NCBI RefSeq assembly: GCF_000220705.2
Contig: NZ_CP023202.1
Coordinates: 5,300,501-5,364,500, forward strand
Direction of reading: 5' to 3'
Length of the DNA stretch: 64,000 nt
Source of the DNA: Streptomyces xinghaiensis S187
GTDB taxonomy: Bacteria > Actinomycetota > Actinomycetes > Streptomycetales > Streptomycetaceae
A model generated the notes under the pieces. It did no database searches and was not told where the DNA came from. It worked only from the letters and a program-made list of their open reading frames with translations. Position 1 is the first letter of the stretch; the number at the start of each line of letters is the position of its first letter. Of this stretch, positions 35,380 through 43,710 are shown piece after piece. The position numbers were made by a program, and so were the translations under genes.

Positions 35380-35826
35380 TCACTCCCCGCAGATCACGGA
35401 GACGCCGGTGCCACCGGACGCCTTCCGCAGCAGACGGGCGGCCAGGTCGGCGTCGCCCAGTACGCGCAGCCGCCCCCCGGTGAAGGCGTCGAGCGGCGAC
35501 AGACGGCCGTCGGCGATCTCCCACCAGGCATCCTCGCGGGTGACGAGCTCGACATCGGGCGGGCCGGGCACCGCGCCGCCCTCCACCACCCGGTACTTGC
35601 GCTTGGCCGGCACCAGCGTCCACTGCCGGCCCCCTCCGCTCCCGGACTCGGCGCGGTCCGCGCCGCCCGGGCCGGTCCCGCCGGTTCCGGCGGGGGCGAG
35701 GAGGGTGAAGCGGACGACGGCCTGTTCGCCGCTCTCGCTCAGCAGGTCGGCCAGCCGGTGGAAGGTCTGCCCCACGTCGGCCTGCCGTACTGCGGTCAGC
35801 GGGCGGAGCTTGGCGTATGCGGTCAT
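35380..35826 (-). CDS. SCP2 sterol-binding-like protein
   Basis: Protein of 148 residues. Strands AVVRFTLLAPAG and RQWTLVPAKRKYRVVEGG, then DVELVTREDAWWEIADGRLSPLDAFTGGRLRVLGD, follow the SCP2 lipid-binding fold; the last helix and GDADLAARLL are typical. A Gly/Ser linker interrupts the first part. ATG 35826 has GAGGGG upstream; the longer frame to 35976 is not homologous. Heads the operon with the hypothetical and trypsin-like genes. Confidence 0.78.
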   Translation of the reverse strand: MTAYAKLRPLTAVRQADVGQTFHRLADLLSESGEQAVVRFTLLAPAGTGGTGPGGADRAESGSGGGRQWTLVPAKRKYRVVEGGAVPGPPDVELVTREDAWWEIADGRLSPLDAFTGGRLRVLGDADLAARLLRKASGGTGVSVICGE

Positions 35827-36084
35827 GGGCCCCTCGGAAGTCGTCGTACTGGCCGGGCACTCCGTCCCACATTGCGGGGGTGCGCGCGGGGCCACCAGCC
35901 CTCGCACGCGGAATTCACCCGGCCGAGTGGCCGGCGGACGCCGCGGGGTGACGTGTGGCCCGGTGCGCGGAGGCACGGGGCACCGGACTCGCGGCGTGGC
36001 GCCGTCGCGTGCGTGCGGGTGGGCGGGCTCGGGTGAGGCGCCCGGGGGACGGACCGGGGACGGACCGGGGAGCGGGGCCGGCGG

Positions 36085-36756
36085 TCAGGGCTGGGGAGCG
36101 GCCGCGCGGTCCAGGTCCAGGTCCAGGTGGGGGAGGTGGTGCCCGAAGCGTTCGCGCTTGGTGACCAGGTACGCCAGGTTCTCCTCGCGCGGCGGGATCA
36201 GCAGCGGGACCTGTTCGGCGATCCTGATGCCGTGGCGGAGCAGGGCGTCGCGCTTGAGGGGGTTGTTGGACATCAGGCGGACGGAGCGCACCCCCAGATC
36301 GTGCAGCATCTCCGCCGCCACCCGGTAGTCGCGGGCGTCGGCCGGGAGACCGAGGGCGAGGTTCGCCTCCACGGTGTCGAGGCCCTCCGCTTGCAGGGCC
36401 ATCGCCTTGAGCTTGGCCAGCAGGCCGATGCCGCGCCCCTCGTGGCCCTGGAGGTAGATGAGAACGCCCCTGCCCTCGGCCACGATGGCGCGGAGCGCGG
36501 CGGAGAGCTGGTCTCCGCACTCGCAGTGCTTCGAACCGAAGGCGTCTCCGGTCAGGCACTCCGAATGCAGGCGGGTGAGGGCGCCCTCGCCCTCGATATC
36601 GCCGTATACCAGCGCTATTTGTTCGTCGCCGCGAATGCGGTCCAGGTAGCCGACGGCGAGGAATTCGCCGTGCTCGGTGGAAAGCCGGACGTGTGCCACG
36701 CGTTCGACACCCGGAGCGAGAGCACTGTCGCGGAGCGCGACATCACTGTCTGTCAT
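36085..36756 (-). CDS. GTP cyclohydrolase II homologue with the FAPy-type Met switch
   Basis: RibA-family enzyme of 223 residues. Zinc ligands Cys67, Cys78, Cys80 in HSECLTGDAFGSKHCECG; GTP-handling HEGRGIGL near 105-112. At residue 119 (LKAMALQ) it has Met where E. coli has Tyr105 (IRAYALQ). In S. coelicolor SCO6655 this same Tyr-to-Met change makes the enzyme stop at 2-amino-5-formylamino-6-ribosylaminopyrimidinone phosphate (FAPy) instead of the deformylated riboflavin precursor. I therefore predict a FAPy-forming enzyme for the adjacent unknown pathway rather than riboflavin supply. Divergent from the creatininase-family gene. No FMN riboswitch seen upstream. Confidence 0.9.
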   Translation of the reverse strand: MTDSDVALRDSALAPGVERVAHVRLSTEHGEFLAVGYLDRIRGDEQIALVYGDIEGEGALTRLHSECLTGDAFGSKHCECGDQLSAALRAIVAEGRGVLIYLQGHEGRGIGLLAKLKAMALQAEGLDTVEANLALGLPADARDYRVAAEMLHDLGVRSVRLMSNNPLKRDALLRHGIRIAEQVPLLIPPREENLAYLVTKRERFGHHLPHLDLDLDRAAAPQP

Positions 36757-36979
36757 GGCTCGATCCTATCGGTAAGACCCTGGCGGTGGAATCGGAAACG
36801 GTGAGAAAGTATCAACTGGTTTTGTTGTTCGTCACGTTCGGTCGTTGGGTTCGTGATTTCCGCGTAGGCTGCTCGGGTTGACGGCGTGCGGTGGGTGTTC
36901 CGTGTGCTCCGGGTCCGTCCCGGACGGCGGTTCCGCCGCGGCCGTGTGTGTCGGAGAAATACTGAAAGGGCCGGGAAAC

Positions 36980-37801
36980 ATGAGTGGTTCGGGGACGGGG
37001 CTGCCGGCTTCGGGGCTGTTGCCGCTGGACACGACGGAGGACGTGGGGAGCCGCGGAGCCGCCGTCGCCGTGCTCCCCATCGGGAGTTTCGAGCAGCACG
37101 GCCGCTTTCTTCCGCTGGTCACGGACACGGTGGTGGCCTGTGCCGTCGCCGGGGAGATCGCGGCAGCGCACCCGGTACGGCTGCTGCCGCCGGTGACGGT
37201 CTCCTGCTCGCACGAGCACGCCGACTGGCCCGGGACGGTGAGCATTTCCGCCGCCACGCTCTACGCCGTCGTGAAGGACATCGCGGAATCCCTCCGCCGT
37301 TCCGGGGTCACGAATCTCGTCCTGGTGAATGGGCACGGCGGAAACTATGTGCTGCGCAACGTCGTTCAGGAGTCCGCCGGCAGCGGAACCCGCATGGCGC
37401 TTTTCCCGGGGTCGGGCGACTGGGACGCCGCACGCGAGCGGGCGGGTGTGGTGACCTCCTCGCGCAGCGATATGCACGCGGGCGAAGTGGAGACCTCCAT
37501 CCTGCTGCATGCGCATCCGGAGCTCGTGCGCCCCGGATATGAGACCTCTGATTGGCTCTCCGACGACCGTCAGCATTTGCTCACTCTCGGTATGCGGCCT
37601 TACACCGGTTCCGGTGTGATCGGCCGGCCCTCAATGGCTTCGGCGGAGAAAGGGAAGCAATTGCTGGCCGGACTGGTGGATTCCTTCGGGGAATACCTTT
37701 CCGTGCTGGGCGCGGCGGAACGGGTTCCGGAGCCCGCGCGGCCGGAGCCGGACCGGTCCGGGCCCCGGTCCGGTGACGGCGCCGGGCGGGGGGCGCTGTG
37801 A
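36980..37801 (+). CDS. Creatininase-family amidohydrolase (ArfB-like)
   Basis: Metal-dependent amidohydrolase of 273 residues. Metal ligands fit the family: Glu38/His40 in PIGSFEQHGRFLPL, Asp49 in VTDT, His in VNGHGGNYVLRN and Glu in SDMHAGEVETS. Archaeal ArfB of this family removes the formyl group from FAPy; MftE, another member, trims mycofactocin. Lying next to a predicted FAPy-forming cyclohydrolase, deformylation is the natural role. ATG 36980 (AAAGGG nine bases upstream) is preferred to the longer frame from 36878. Its stop overlaps the RibD-like start by four bases. Confidence 0.88.
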   Translation: MSGSGTGLPASGLLPLDTTEDVGSRGAAVAVLPIGSFEQHGRFLPLVTDTVVACAVAGEIAAAHPVRLLPPVTVSCSHEHADWPGTVSISAATLYAVVKDIAESLRRSGVTNLVLVNGHGGNYVLRNVVQESAGSGTRMALFPGSGDWDAARERAGVVTSSRSDMHAGEVETSILLHAHPELVRPGYETSDWLSDDRQHLLTLGMRPYTGSGVIGRPSMASAEKGKQLLAGLVDSFGEYLSVLGAAERVPEPARPEPDRSGPRSGDGAGRGAL

Positions 37802-38880
37802 ACGCGGGGGACGCGGGCCGCGGCGCGGAGCGCGGCGGAGAGCCGGGTGCGGGTGCGGGTGTGCTCGGCGCATCAGAAGCCTGGGAGCGGTTGTGCGGGG
37901 TCCGGAGCGAGGCGGACGCCGAAGCCGCCGGACTGGTCGCGGACGCGGACGGCCGGCGCCGCTGGCCGCACGCCTCGCCCGGGGCGGCCCTCCTCGCCGA
38001 GCGCTATCTGTCCCTCTGCCTCGCCGGCCCCCGCTTCACCTTCGCGCAACTGGGGCAGAGCCTGGACGGGTTCATCGCCAGCCGCACCGGCGACGCCGAC
38101 TACGTCACCGGCGAGGAGGACCGGGAGCATCTGCACCGCCTGCGCGCGCTCGCCGACGCGGTGGTCGTCGGCTCCGGCACCGCCGCCGCGGACGATCCCC
38201 GGCTGACGGTCCGCGCCTGCGCGGGCACCAACCCGGTACGGGTCGTCCTCGATCCGCACCGCCGTGTGCCGCCGGGACTCCGGGTGTTCCAGGACGGCGA
38301 GGCGCCGACCCTGTGGGTGGTGGGCGCCGGCGACGGCGAGCACGGGCGGCACGGCGGGCACGGGCGGCACGGCGGGCCCGGCGGCGCGGGCGGCGGCGGC
38401 CGGGTGGACGTGCTCGTCCTCCCGGACAGCGCCGCGTTCGCCCCCCGCCGCCTGGTGCACGAGCTCGCGCGGCGCGGGCTCGGCCGCGTCCTGGTCGAGG
38501 GCGGCGGGGTCACCGTGTCGCGCTTCCTCCACGAGGAGGCGCTGCACCGGCTCTACGTCACCGTGGCGCCGGTCCTCCTCGGGGACGGCGTCCCGGGGCT
38601 CCGGTTCACCGGCCCGGAGCTGATGCGCGACGCGCTCCGCCCGCCGGTCCGGCGAGCCGTCCTCGGCGAGGACACCCTCTTCGAACTCGACCTGCGGGCG
38701 CCGCAGCCCGGCGCACCACTGGGCCAGCAGCACACCGACACCGGGCAGGCTCGCGGCGAAGGACAGCAGTCCGTAGACGACGGCGACGGTCAGGCCCTGG
38801 GCGGCGCCCAGGCCCGCGGCACCGAACGCCCACGCGGTGACGCCCTCCCGGGGACCCCAGCCGGCGACGTTCAGCGGTAG
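37798..38880 (+). CDS. RibD C-terminal reductase-like protein, 3' end extended into the convergent gene
   Basis: Protein of 360 residues. Residues ~80-300 are a dihydrofolate-reductase-like RibD_C domain: FAQLGQSLDGFIASRTG, VVVGSGTAAADDPRLTVR and VLVEGGGVTVSRF. RibD_C reductases use NADPH to turn a ribosyl into a ribityl side chain on pyrimidines such as the deformylated product of FAPy. No deaminase domain is present. The domain ends near FELDLRAPQ (about 38700), but the frame stays open for 60 more residues across the opposite-strand gene, so the natural stop seems lost. GTG 37798 overlaps the previous stop. Confidence 0.85.
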   Translation: MNAGDAGRGAERGGEPGAGAGVLGASEAWERLCGVRSEADAEAAGLVADADGRRRWPHASPGAALLAERYLSLCLAGPRFTFAQLGQSLDGFIASRTGDADYVTGEEDREHLHRLRALADAVVVGSGTAAADDPRLTVRACAGTNPVRVVLDPHRRVPPGLRVFQDGEAPTLWVVGAGDGEHGRHGGHGRHGGPGGAGGGGRVDVLVLPDSAAFAPRRLVHELARRGLGRVLVEGGGVTVSRFLHEEALHRLYVTVAPVLLGDGVPGLRFTGPELMRDALRPPVRRAVLGEDTLFELDLRAPQPGAPLGQQHTDTGQARGEGQQSVDDGDGQALGGAQARGTERPRGDALPGTPAGDVQR

Positions 38881-39696
38881 CGCCATCGCGAGCAGCGCCA
38901 GCACCATCAGGGGCAGCAGCTCGGCCGCCGGGGCCGTCGCTCCGGCGGCCCGGGCCGCCAGCAGGAACATGCCCAGATAGCCGGCCAGGACGACGGCCGA
39001 CGAGACCACCACGCCCGGCCAGCTGCGGCGGGCCAGCAGCCCGAGGCGCGCCTCGGCCAGCGTGGTGCGCAGGGCGCGGGCCCAGCGTGAGCCGTGCGGC
39101 CCCGCGGGGGAAGCTCCGTCCGGGTTTCCCTCCGGGGCGCGGCCCGGCCGCAGGCGGCGCCGGAGGACGAGCAGCAGGACCGCCGCACCGGCCGCGGAGA
39201 GCGCCGGCGGGACGCCCGGTGCCGTGACCAGGCGCCAGACGGACCGCCCCGCCTCCGCCAGTGCCGCGGACGGCTGCGCGATCAGCAGCGCCACGCCCAC
39301 CGCCACCAGCACGCCCTGCCCGGCGCACCGTTCGAGGACGACCGCGCGGACGCCCCGGCCGACGTCGCCGGAGCTGCGCCCGTGCCGCACCGCGCGGTGC
39401 ACATCGCCCAGGACACCGCCGGGCAGCGCCGCGTTGAGGAACAGCGAGCGGTAGTAGTCGGCGACCGCGCGGCCCAGCTTGAGCCGGATGCCCAGGCCCC
39501 TGGCCACCAGGCACCAGCGCCAGGCGCTGAACACGGTGGTCAGCAGGCCCAGGCCGAGCGCGGCCAGCAGCGTGACGGCGTCGAGCCGCCGCACGCCGTC
39601 CAGGAAGGCGCCGGTCCCCAGCTGCCACAGCAGGACGGCGAGGATGGCGAGACCGCCGATCATGCCGAGGCGGTTCCGGAGCGCGTGCGGGATCAC
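37873..39696 (-). CDS. YbhN/LPG-synthase-like membrane protein, 3' end abnormally extended
   Basis: The first ~335 residues are a complete UPF0104/lysylphosphatidylglycerol-synthase transmembrane domain with about eight helices (LAILAVLLWQLGTGAFLDG, SLFLNAALPGGVLGDVHRA, LPLNVAGWGPREGVTAWAFG). Such proteins act as lipid or lipid-linked-glycan flippases or accessory proteins. After LLAQWCAGLRR (about 38705) the frame stays open, antisense through the RibD-like gene, for 270 unlikely residues, so the true stop near 38700 appears lost. GTG 39696 overlaps the methyltransferase stop by four bases. Confidence 0.8.
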   Translation of the reverse strand: MIPHALRNRLGMIGGLAILAVLLWQLGTGAFLDGVRRLDAVTLLAALGLGLLTTVFSAWRWCLVARGLGIRLKLGRAVADYYRSLFLNAALPGGVLGDVHRAVRHGRSSGDVGRGVRAVVLERCAGQGVLVAVGVALLIAQPSAALAEAGRSVWRLVTAPGVPPALSAAGAAVLLLVLRRRLRPGRAPEGNPDGASPAGPHGSRWARALRTTLAEARLGLLARRSWPGVVVSSAVVLAGYLGMFLLAARAAGATAPAAELLPLMVLALLAMALPLNVAGWGPREGVTAWAFGAAGLGAAQGLTVAVVYGLLSFAASLPGVGVLLAQWCAGLRRPQVEFEEGVLAEDGSPDRRAERVAHQLRAGEPEPRDAVPEEDRRHGDVEPVQRLLVEEARHGDPAALDQDAAEPAPRELVHQAAGGERGAVREDEHVHPAAAARAAGPAVPPVPAVPPVLAVAGAHHPQGRRLAVLEHPESRRHTAVRIEDDPYRVGARAGADRQPGIVRGGGAGADDHRVGERAQAVQMLPVLLAGDVVGVAGAAGDEPVQALPQLREGEAGAGEAEGQIALGEEGRPGRGVRPAAPAVRVRDQSGGFGVRLAPDPAQPLPGF

Positions 39697-40754
39697 GGCG
39701 TACCGCCCGCCGGGGGGACGGGAAGGGCCAGCAGGTCGCTGTGGTGGACGACCGCCCGCAGCTCGCCGGCCGCGCACGACTCCAGCCGGCGCCGCAGATA
39801 CGTCTCCGCGGGCTCCGTCAGCTCCGGCCGCTGTGCGACGGCGGCACCCACCCAGCCCCGCAGCCACTCGGCGGCCAGCGCCGGCCCACCACCGGCGGGG
39901 CCGGCGGGGTCGCCGGGGCCCAGCCGCCACGGGCTGGCCTCGGTCCGCACGGTCAGACCGTGGCGCGTGAACGCTTCGGCGGCCTCCGTGACGGCGTCGG
40001 GGCCGAGGAGCCGGCGGCCGTCCACGGCCCGGCGCTGGTGGGCGTTGAAGGCGTCGGCGATCTCACCGTCCAGCGGGTCGGCCGGGGAGAACTCGACCCG
40101 TCCGGCGACCGACAGCACCAGCAGCGCCGGGCAGCCGGCGGCGGCGCAGGACGCGGCGAGCGCGTCCACCTCCTCGCGGGTCAGCAGGTCGAGCAGGGCG
40201 GAAGCGGTGACGAGCGAGGTGCCGGCGAGGACGCCGGCGGTCAGGAGTGTCGCGTCCCCCTGTTCGGTCCCGACCGTGACGGGGCTGCCGTCGGCGGCCG
40301 TGCGGGGCATCCGCTCGGCGGCCAGCTCCAGCAGCTCCGGGTCGTGGTCGTGGAGGATCCAGTGCTGCGGCCCGGACAGCCGGGGCGCGAGCCAGCGGCT
40401 CATGGAGCCGGTGCCGCAGCCGAGGTCGCGGATCACCAGCGGGCCCCGCCGCTCCGGACGGCCGGCTTGCCGCGGCTGTCCCTCCTCCCCGTCCCGTCCG
40501 CCCGCCCAGTGCCGGACCAGCGGGCCGAGCAGCCGCGGCGCGCGGGCGGCGGCGTCGGCGCTCTCCCGCAGGGCCAGCCACTCGGGGGCGTAGCGGGGCG
40601 CCCCGTCCCCGGCCGCGGTGCCGGGACCGGCGCCGTCGAGGCTCCCGGTACCGGCCGGGCTCGCCACGGCCGGGTTCCCGGACGGGTCTCCGCCCGTGGC
40701 CGGGCCGCCGGCCGGGGTGTCGCGCACGGTCACGGGCTCGGTCTCAGCAGGCAT
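39693..40754 (-). CDS. Class I SAM-dependent methyltransferase
   Basis: Enzyme of 353 residues. A ~55-residue Gly/Ala/Pro-rich leader precedes a Rossmann methyltransferase with motif I VIRDLGCGTGSMSRWLAPRL (~residue 110) and motif II LHDHDPELLELA. SALLDLLTREEVDAL replaces the usual post-motif segment. ATG 40754 overlaps the glycosyltransferase stop by 11 bases. Part of the minus-strand operon 42332-37873; presumably methylates the pathway intermediate. Confidence 0.88.
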   Translation of the reverse strand: MPAETEPVTVRDTPAGGPATGGDPSGNPAVASPAGTGSLDGAGPGTAAGDGAPRYAPEWLALRESADAAARAPRLLGPLVRHWAGGRDGEEGQPRQAGRPERRGPLVIRDLGCGTGSMSRWLAPRLSGPQHWILHDHDPELLELAAERMPRTAADGSPVTVGTEQGDATLLTAGVLAGTSLVTASALLDLLTREEVDALAASCAAAGCPALLVLSVAGRVEFSPADPLDGEIADAFNAHQRRAVDGRRLLGPDAVTEAAEAFTRHGLTVRTEASPWRLGPGDPAGPAGGGPALAAEWLRGWVGAAVAQRPELTEPAETYLRRRLESCAAGELRAVVHHSDLLALPVPPAGGTP

Positions 40755-41937
40755 GGGTCCTCCGGAGTTCCGTACGGAGCCGGAGCTCCTCCAGCACCGC
40801 GGCCAGGTTCCGCGCGGTCGTCTCCCAGCCGGCCAGGGCATCGCGCCGGCGCCGCGCGGCGGTCCGCCACCGGTCGCGCACGCCGGGCTCGGAGAGCCAG
40901 CGCCGCAGGGCGGCGGTGAGCACCGCGGGTTCGTCCGGCGGTACGAGGGCGCCGGGCCGGCAGCCGTCGGGTGTGTGGCCGACGGCCTCCGGGACGCCGC
41001 CGACGGCCGTCGCCAGGACGGGGACGCCGCGTCCGAGCGCCTCGGTCACCGCCATGCCGTACGTCTCGGCGTACGAGGTCAGCACGAACAGGTCGGCGGC
41101 GGCGTAACTCGCGTCCAGGGCGGCGCCGGTGCGGGGGCCGGTGAGCCGGACCCGGTCGCCGAGGCCGAGTTCGGCGATCAGCTTCCGCAGCCGGGTGACG
41201 TAGGCGGGGTCGTGGTCCAGGCCGCCGACGAGATGGCAGCTCCACGGCAGGTCGGTGACGCCGGCCAGGGCCTCGACCAGCCGGTGCTGGCCCTTGCGCG
41301 GGGTCACCGAGGCGACGCACAGCAGACGCGGGGCGCCCGTGTCCGCGCCGCTCCCGGCACCGTCCGGTCCTCTGGCGCCGTGTCCGCGCGGGCCGTCGTC
41401 CGTGCCCGGCGCCAGCGGGGCGATGTCCGCCCCGGGCGCGGCGGCGTGGACCCGGGCGGGCGCGAGCCCGTGCTGCTCCACCAGCCGGCCGGCGGCCCAC
41501 TGGCTGGTGGCGACGACGGCCGGCACGGCCCGGAGGGTCTCCCGCTCGGCGGCGTCCAGCTCGGCGGCCGTCGCCGGGTCGAGCCCGGTCTCGTCGCCCA
41601 GCGGCAGGTGCAGCAGCACGGCGAGGCGCAGCCGTTCGGCCTCCGGGACGACGATCTCGGGCACGGCGCAGGCGACCAGCCCGTCGAGCAGGACGAGGCT
41701 GCCGTCCGCCGGTTCCCGCAGGACGCGGGCCAGTTCGGCGCGCGCGCCGGGGCCCGGCCGCGGCCAGCCGCCGTCGACGGCGTGCGGGTGGACCTGCCAG
41801 CCGAGGCGGGGCAGGTCGCGGCAGACGCGGAGGTCGTAGACGTTGCCGCCGCTCGGCGCGGACGGGTCGGCCACGTCTCCCGGCATCACCACGTGCACCG
41901 AGCGCGCGGGCGGGGTGGTGGTGGCGGCCCCGTTCAC
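40744..41937 (-). CDS. GT4-family glycosyltransferase
   Basis: GT-B glycosyltransferase of 397 residues. Donor-site motifs: LLCVASVTPRKGQHRLVEAL (~residue 205) and the EX7E-type segment FVLTSYAETYGMAVTEALGRGVPVLAT (~residue 289), where the paired Glu residues bind the nucleotide sugar. The N-terminal acceptor half starts HVVMPGDVADPSAPSGGNVYD. GTG 41937 overlaps the PTPS-like stop by four bases. In this cluster it should attach a sugar to the pterin/pyrimidine-derived core or a lipid carrier. Confidence 0.92.
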   Translation of the reverse strand: MNGAATTTPPARSVHVVMPGDVADPSAPSGGNVYDLRVCRDLPRLGWQVHPHAVDGGWPRPGPGARAELARVLREPADGSLVLLDGLVACAVPEIVVPEAERLRLAVLLHLPLGDETGLDPATAAELDAAERETLRAVPAVVATSQWAAGRLVEQHGLAPARVHAAAPGADIAPLAPGTDDGPRGHGARGPDGAGSGADTGAPRLLCVASVTPRKGQHRLVEALAGVTDLPWSCHLVGGLDHDPAYVTRLRKLIAELGLGDRVRLTGPRTGAALDASYAAADLFVLTSYAETYGMAVTEALGRGVPVLATAVGGVPEAVGHTPDGCRPGALVPPDEPAVLTAALRRWLSEPGVRDRWRTAARRRRDALAGWETTARNLAAVLEELRLRTELRRTHAC

Positions 41938-42332
41938 AGCGTCCGCTCGTAACTCGCCCAGGCGATGTGGGATTCGTGCAGGGTGACGGAGATGCCGCTC
42001 AGGCCGCGGGCGCCCTCGCCCAGGGCCCCGGCGTGCACCTTGTCGGCCAGCCGGTCGGCGATGACCTTGGCCAGGTACTCCGTCGAGGTGTTGACGCCGG
42101 CGAACTCGGGCACCTCGTCGAGATTGCGGTAGTTGAACTCCCCGACCACGGCGCCCAGTTCACTGGTGGCCAGGCCGATGTCGACGACGATGTTGTCGGC
42201 GTCCAGGTCCGTACGGCGGAAGGTGGCGTCCACGAGGAACGTCGCGCCGTGCAGACGCTGCGCGGGTCCGAAGACCTCGCCGCGGAAGCTGTGAGCGACC
42301 ATCAGGTGCTCACGGACGGTGACGCTGAACAA
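41934..42332 (-). CDS. PTPS/QueD homologue with replaced active-site residues
   Basis: T-fold protein of 132 residues related to 6-pyruvoyl-tetrahydropterin synthase and QueD. Against QueD/PTPS the catalytic Cys of CxxLHGH is Ala24 (AQRLHGA), the third zinc His is Ala30, and the catalytic Asp-His of LDHxNLD are Asn67-Tyr68 (FNYRNLD). His14, His28 and the pterin-anchoring Glu120 (LHESH) remain. It should therefore bind a pterin-like or pyrimidine ligand but cannot run the normal reaction. TTG 42332 follows GGAGG at seven bases; upstream frame is not homologous. First gene of the operon. Confidence 0.88.
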   Translation of the reverse strand: MFSVTVREHLMVAHSFRGEVFGPAQRLHGATFLVDATFRRTDLDADNIVVDIGLATSELGAVVGEFNYRNLDEVPEFAGVNTSTEYLAKVIADRLADKVHAGALGEGARGLSGISVTLHESHIAWASYERTL

Positions 42333-42543
42333 CGACCGACCTCCAGGTCTCTGGGCTGTGCGGCCCGCTGCCGGGCCGTGCCATGCAGTACGGCCGGAGC
42401 GTAACTCCTGTTCAAAGCCCGGGCCGCGGAGAATTCCGGCGCGCTGCGGCGGCGGTGGTGCCGCGTGCGGCCGGTGACGCGGGGGACGGCGCACGCGGGC
42501 GGCTCACGCGGGGCGGCTCATCCCGGCCGGCGCGCGGGACGGC

Positions 42544-43527
42544 TCACGCGGGTGGGTCGTACCGGACGCGGTGGCACAGCCCGGGGAGTTCGCCCGAGGC
42601 GATCCGGGCGAGCGTGGCCGGCAGTTCCTCGAAGGCGCATTCGCCGGAGACGAGGGCGTCGAGGGCGGGGTCGGCGAGCAGGCCGAGGGAGAGCGCGAGC
42701 CGGTCGGCGTAGCCGCGGCGGGAGGCGCGGGCGGGGGAGACCGTGCCCACCTGGCTGGCGCGCACGGTCAGCCGGCGGGAGTGGAAGGCCTCGCCGAGCG
42801 GCAGGGCGACCCGCCGGTCGCCGTACCAGCTCAGCTCCAGGACCGTGCCCTCCGGGGCGAGCAGTTCCAGCGCCCGCGCGAGCCCGGCCTCGCTGGCGCT
42901 GGCGTGGACGACGAGATCGCAGTCGCCCAGGGCGTCCCCCGGGAGGGCGAACCCGGTGCCCAGCGCCTCGGCGACGGCGGCGCGGGACGAATCGGCGTCG
43001 ACGAGCTGGACGCGGACGCCCGGGAAGCGGGCGAGCAGGGCGGCGACGGAGCAGCCGACCATGCCGGCCCCGATGACGGCGATCCGGTCGCCGACCAGCG
43101 GCGCCGCGTCCCACAGGGCGTTCACCGCCGTCTCCACCGTGCCGGCGAGCACGGCCCGGGCGGCGGGGACCGTGTCCGGCACCGGGGTCACGGCGCTCGC
43201 CGGGACGACGTACCGGCTCTGGTGCGGGTAGAGGCAGAAGACCGTACGGCCGAGCAGGTGTTCCGGCCCCTCCTCGACGAGGCCGACGCTGAGATAGCCG
43301 TACTTGACGGGAGCGGGGAACGCGCCCTCCTGGAAGGGCGCCCGCATGGCGGTGTGCTGGCTCTCCGGCACACCGCCGCGGAAGACGAGGCTCTCCGTGC
43401 CGCGGCTGACGCCCGAGTAGAGCGCGCGCACGACGACGTCGCCGTCGGCCGGCTCGGGCAGGGTGACGTCCCGTATCTCCCCGTGGCCGGGCGAGTTGAG
43501 CCAGAAGGCGCGGGCGGTGCGCGGCAT
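42544..43527 (-). CDS. Medium-chain dehydrogenase/reductase
   Basis: MDR-family oxidoreductase of 327 residues. The GroES-like domain has YSGVSRGTES in place of the zinc-Cys motif, so the catalytic zinc is absent; the same variant is known in BchC/quinone-reductase-like members. The cofactor loop is VIGAGMVGCSVAALLARF (~residue 147) with acidic VDADSS after strand 2, favouring NAD. ATG 43527 with AGGAGGAC. It precedes the PTPS-like gene by 210 bases on the same strand and likely belongs to the same pathway. Confidence 0.87.
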   Translation of the reverse strand: MPRTARAFWLNSPGHGEIRDVTLPEPADGDVVVRALYSGVSRGTESLVFRGGVPESQHTAMRAPFQEGAFPAPVKYGYLSVGLVEEGPEHLLGRTVFCLYPHQSRYVVPASAVTPVPDTVPAARAVLAGTVETAVNALWDAAPLVGDRIAVIGAGMVGCSVAALLARFPGVRVQLVDADSSRAAVAEALGTGFALPGDALGDCDLVVHASASEAGLARALELLAPEGTVLELSWYGDRRVALPLGEAFHSRRLTVRASQVGTVSPARASRRGYADRLALSLGLLADPALDALVSGECAFEELPATLARIASGELPGLCHRVRYDPPA

Positions 43528-43710
43528 CGGCGTCCTCCTGGTGAACGCTGGGCTGCTGGCTCACGTTATTGAACGCGAGGCCGCACACGGTACGCGGCGG
43601 TCCGACTCTGTCACAGCGTCACCTCCCGGCCGGACCCGGCCGGGACCGGTTCGCACCTCCGCACCGGCACGGCGCCGGGAGCGGAACGCGGACCGGCGGC
43701 GGACACGGAA

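Noticed and set aside
36757..36979. FMN riboswitch between ribA-like and creatininase-like genes
   Set aside because: I could not find the conserved RFN-element segments; the region is only a divergent promoter.
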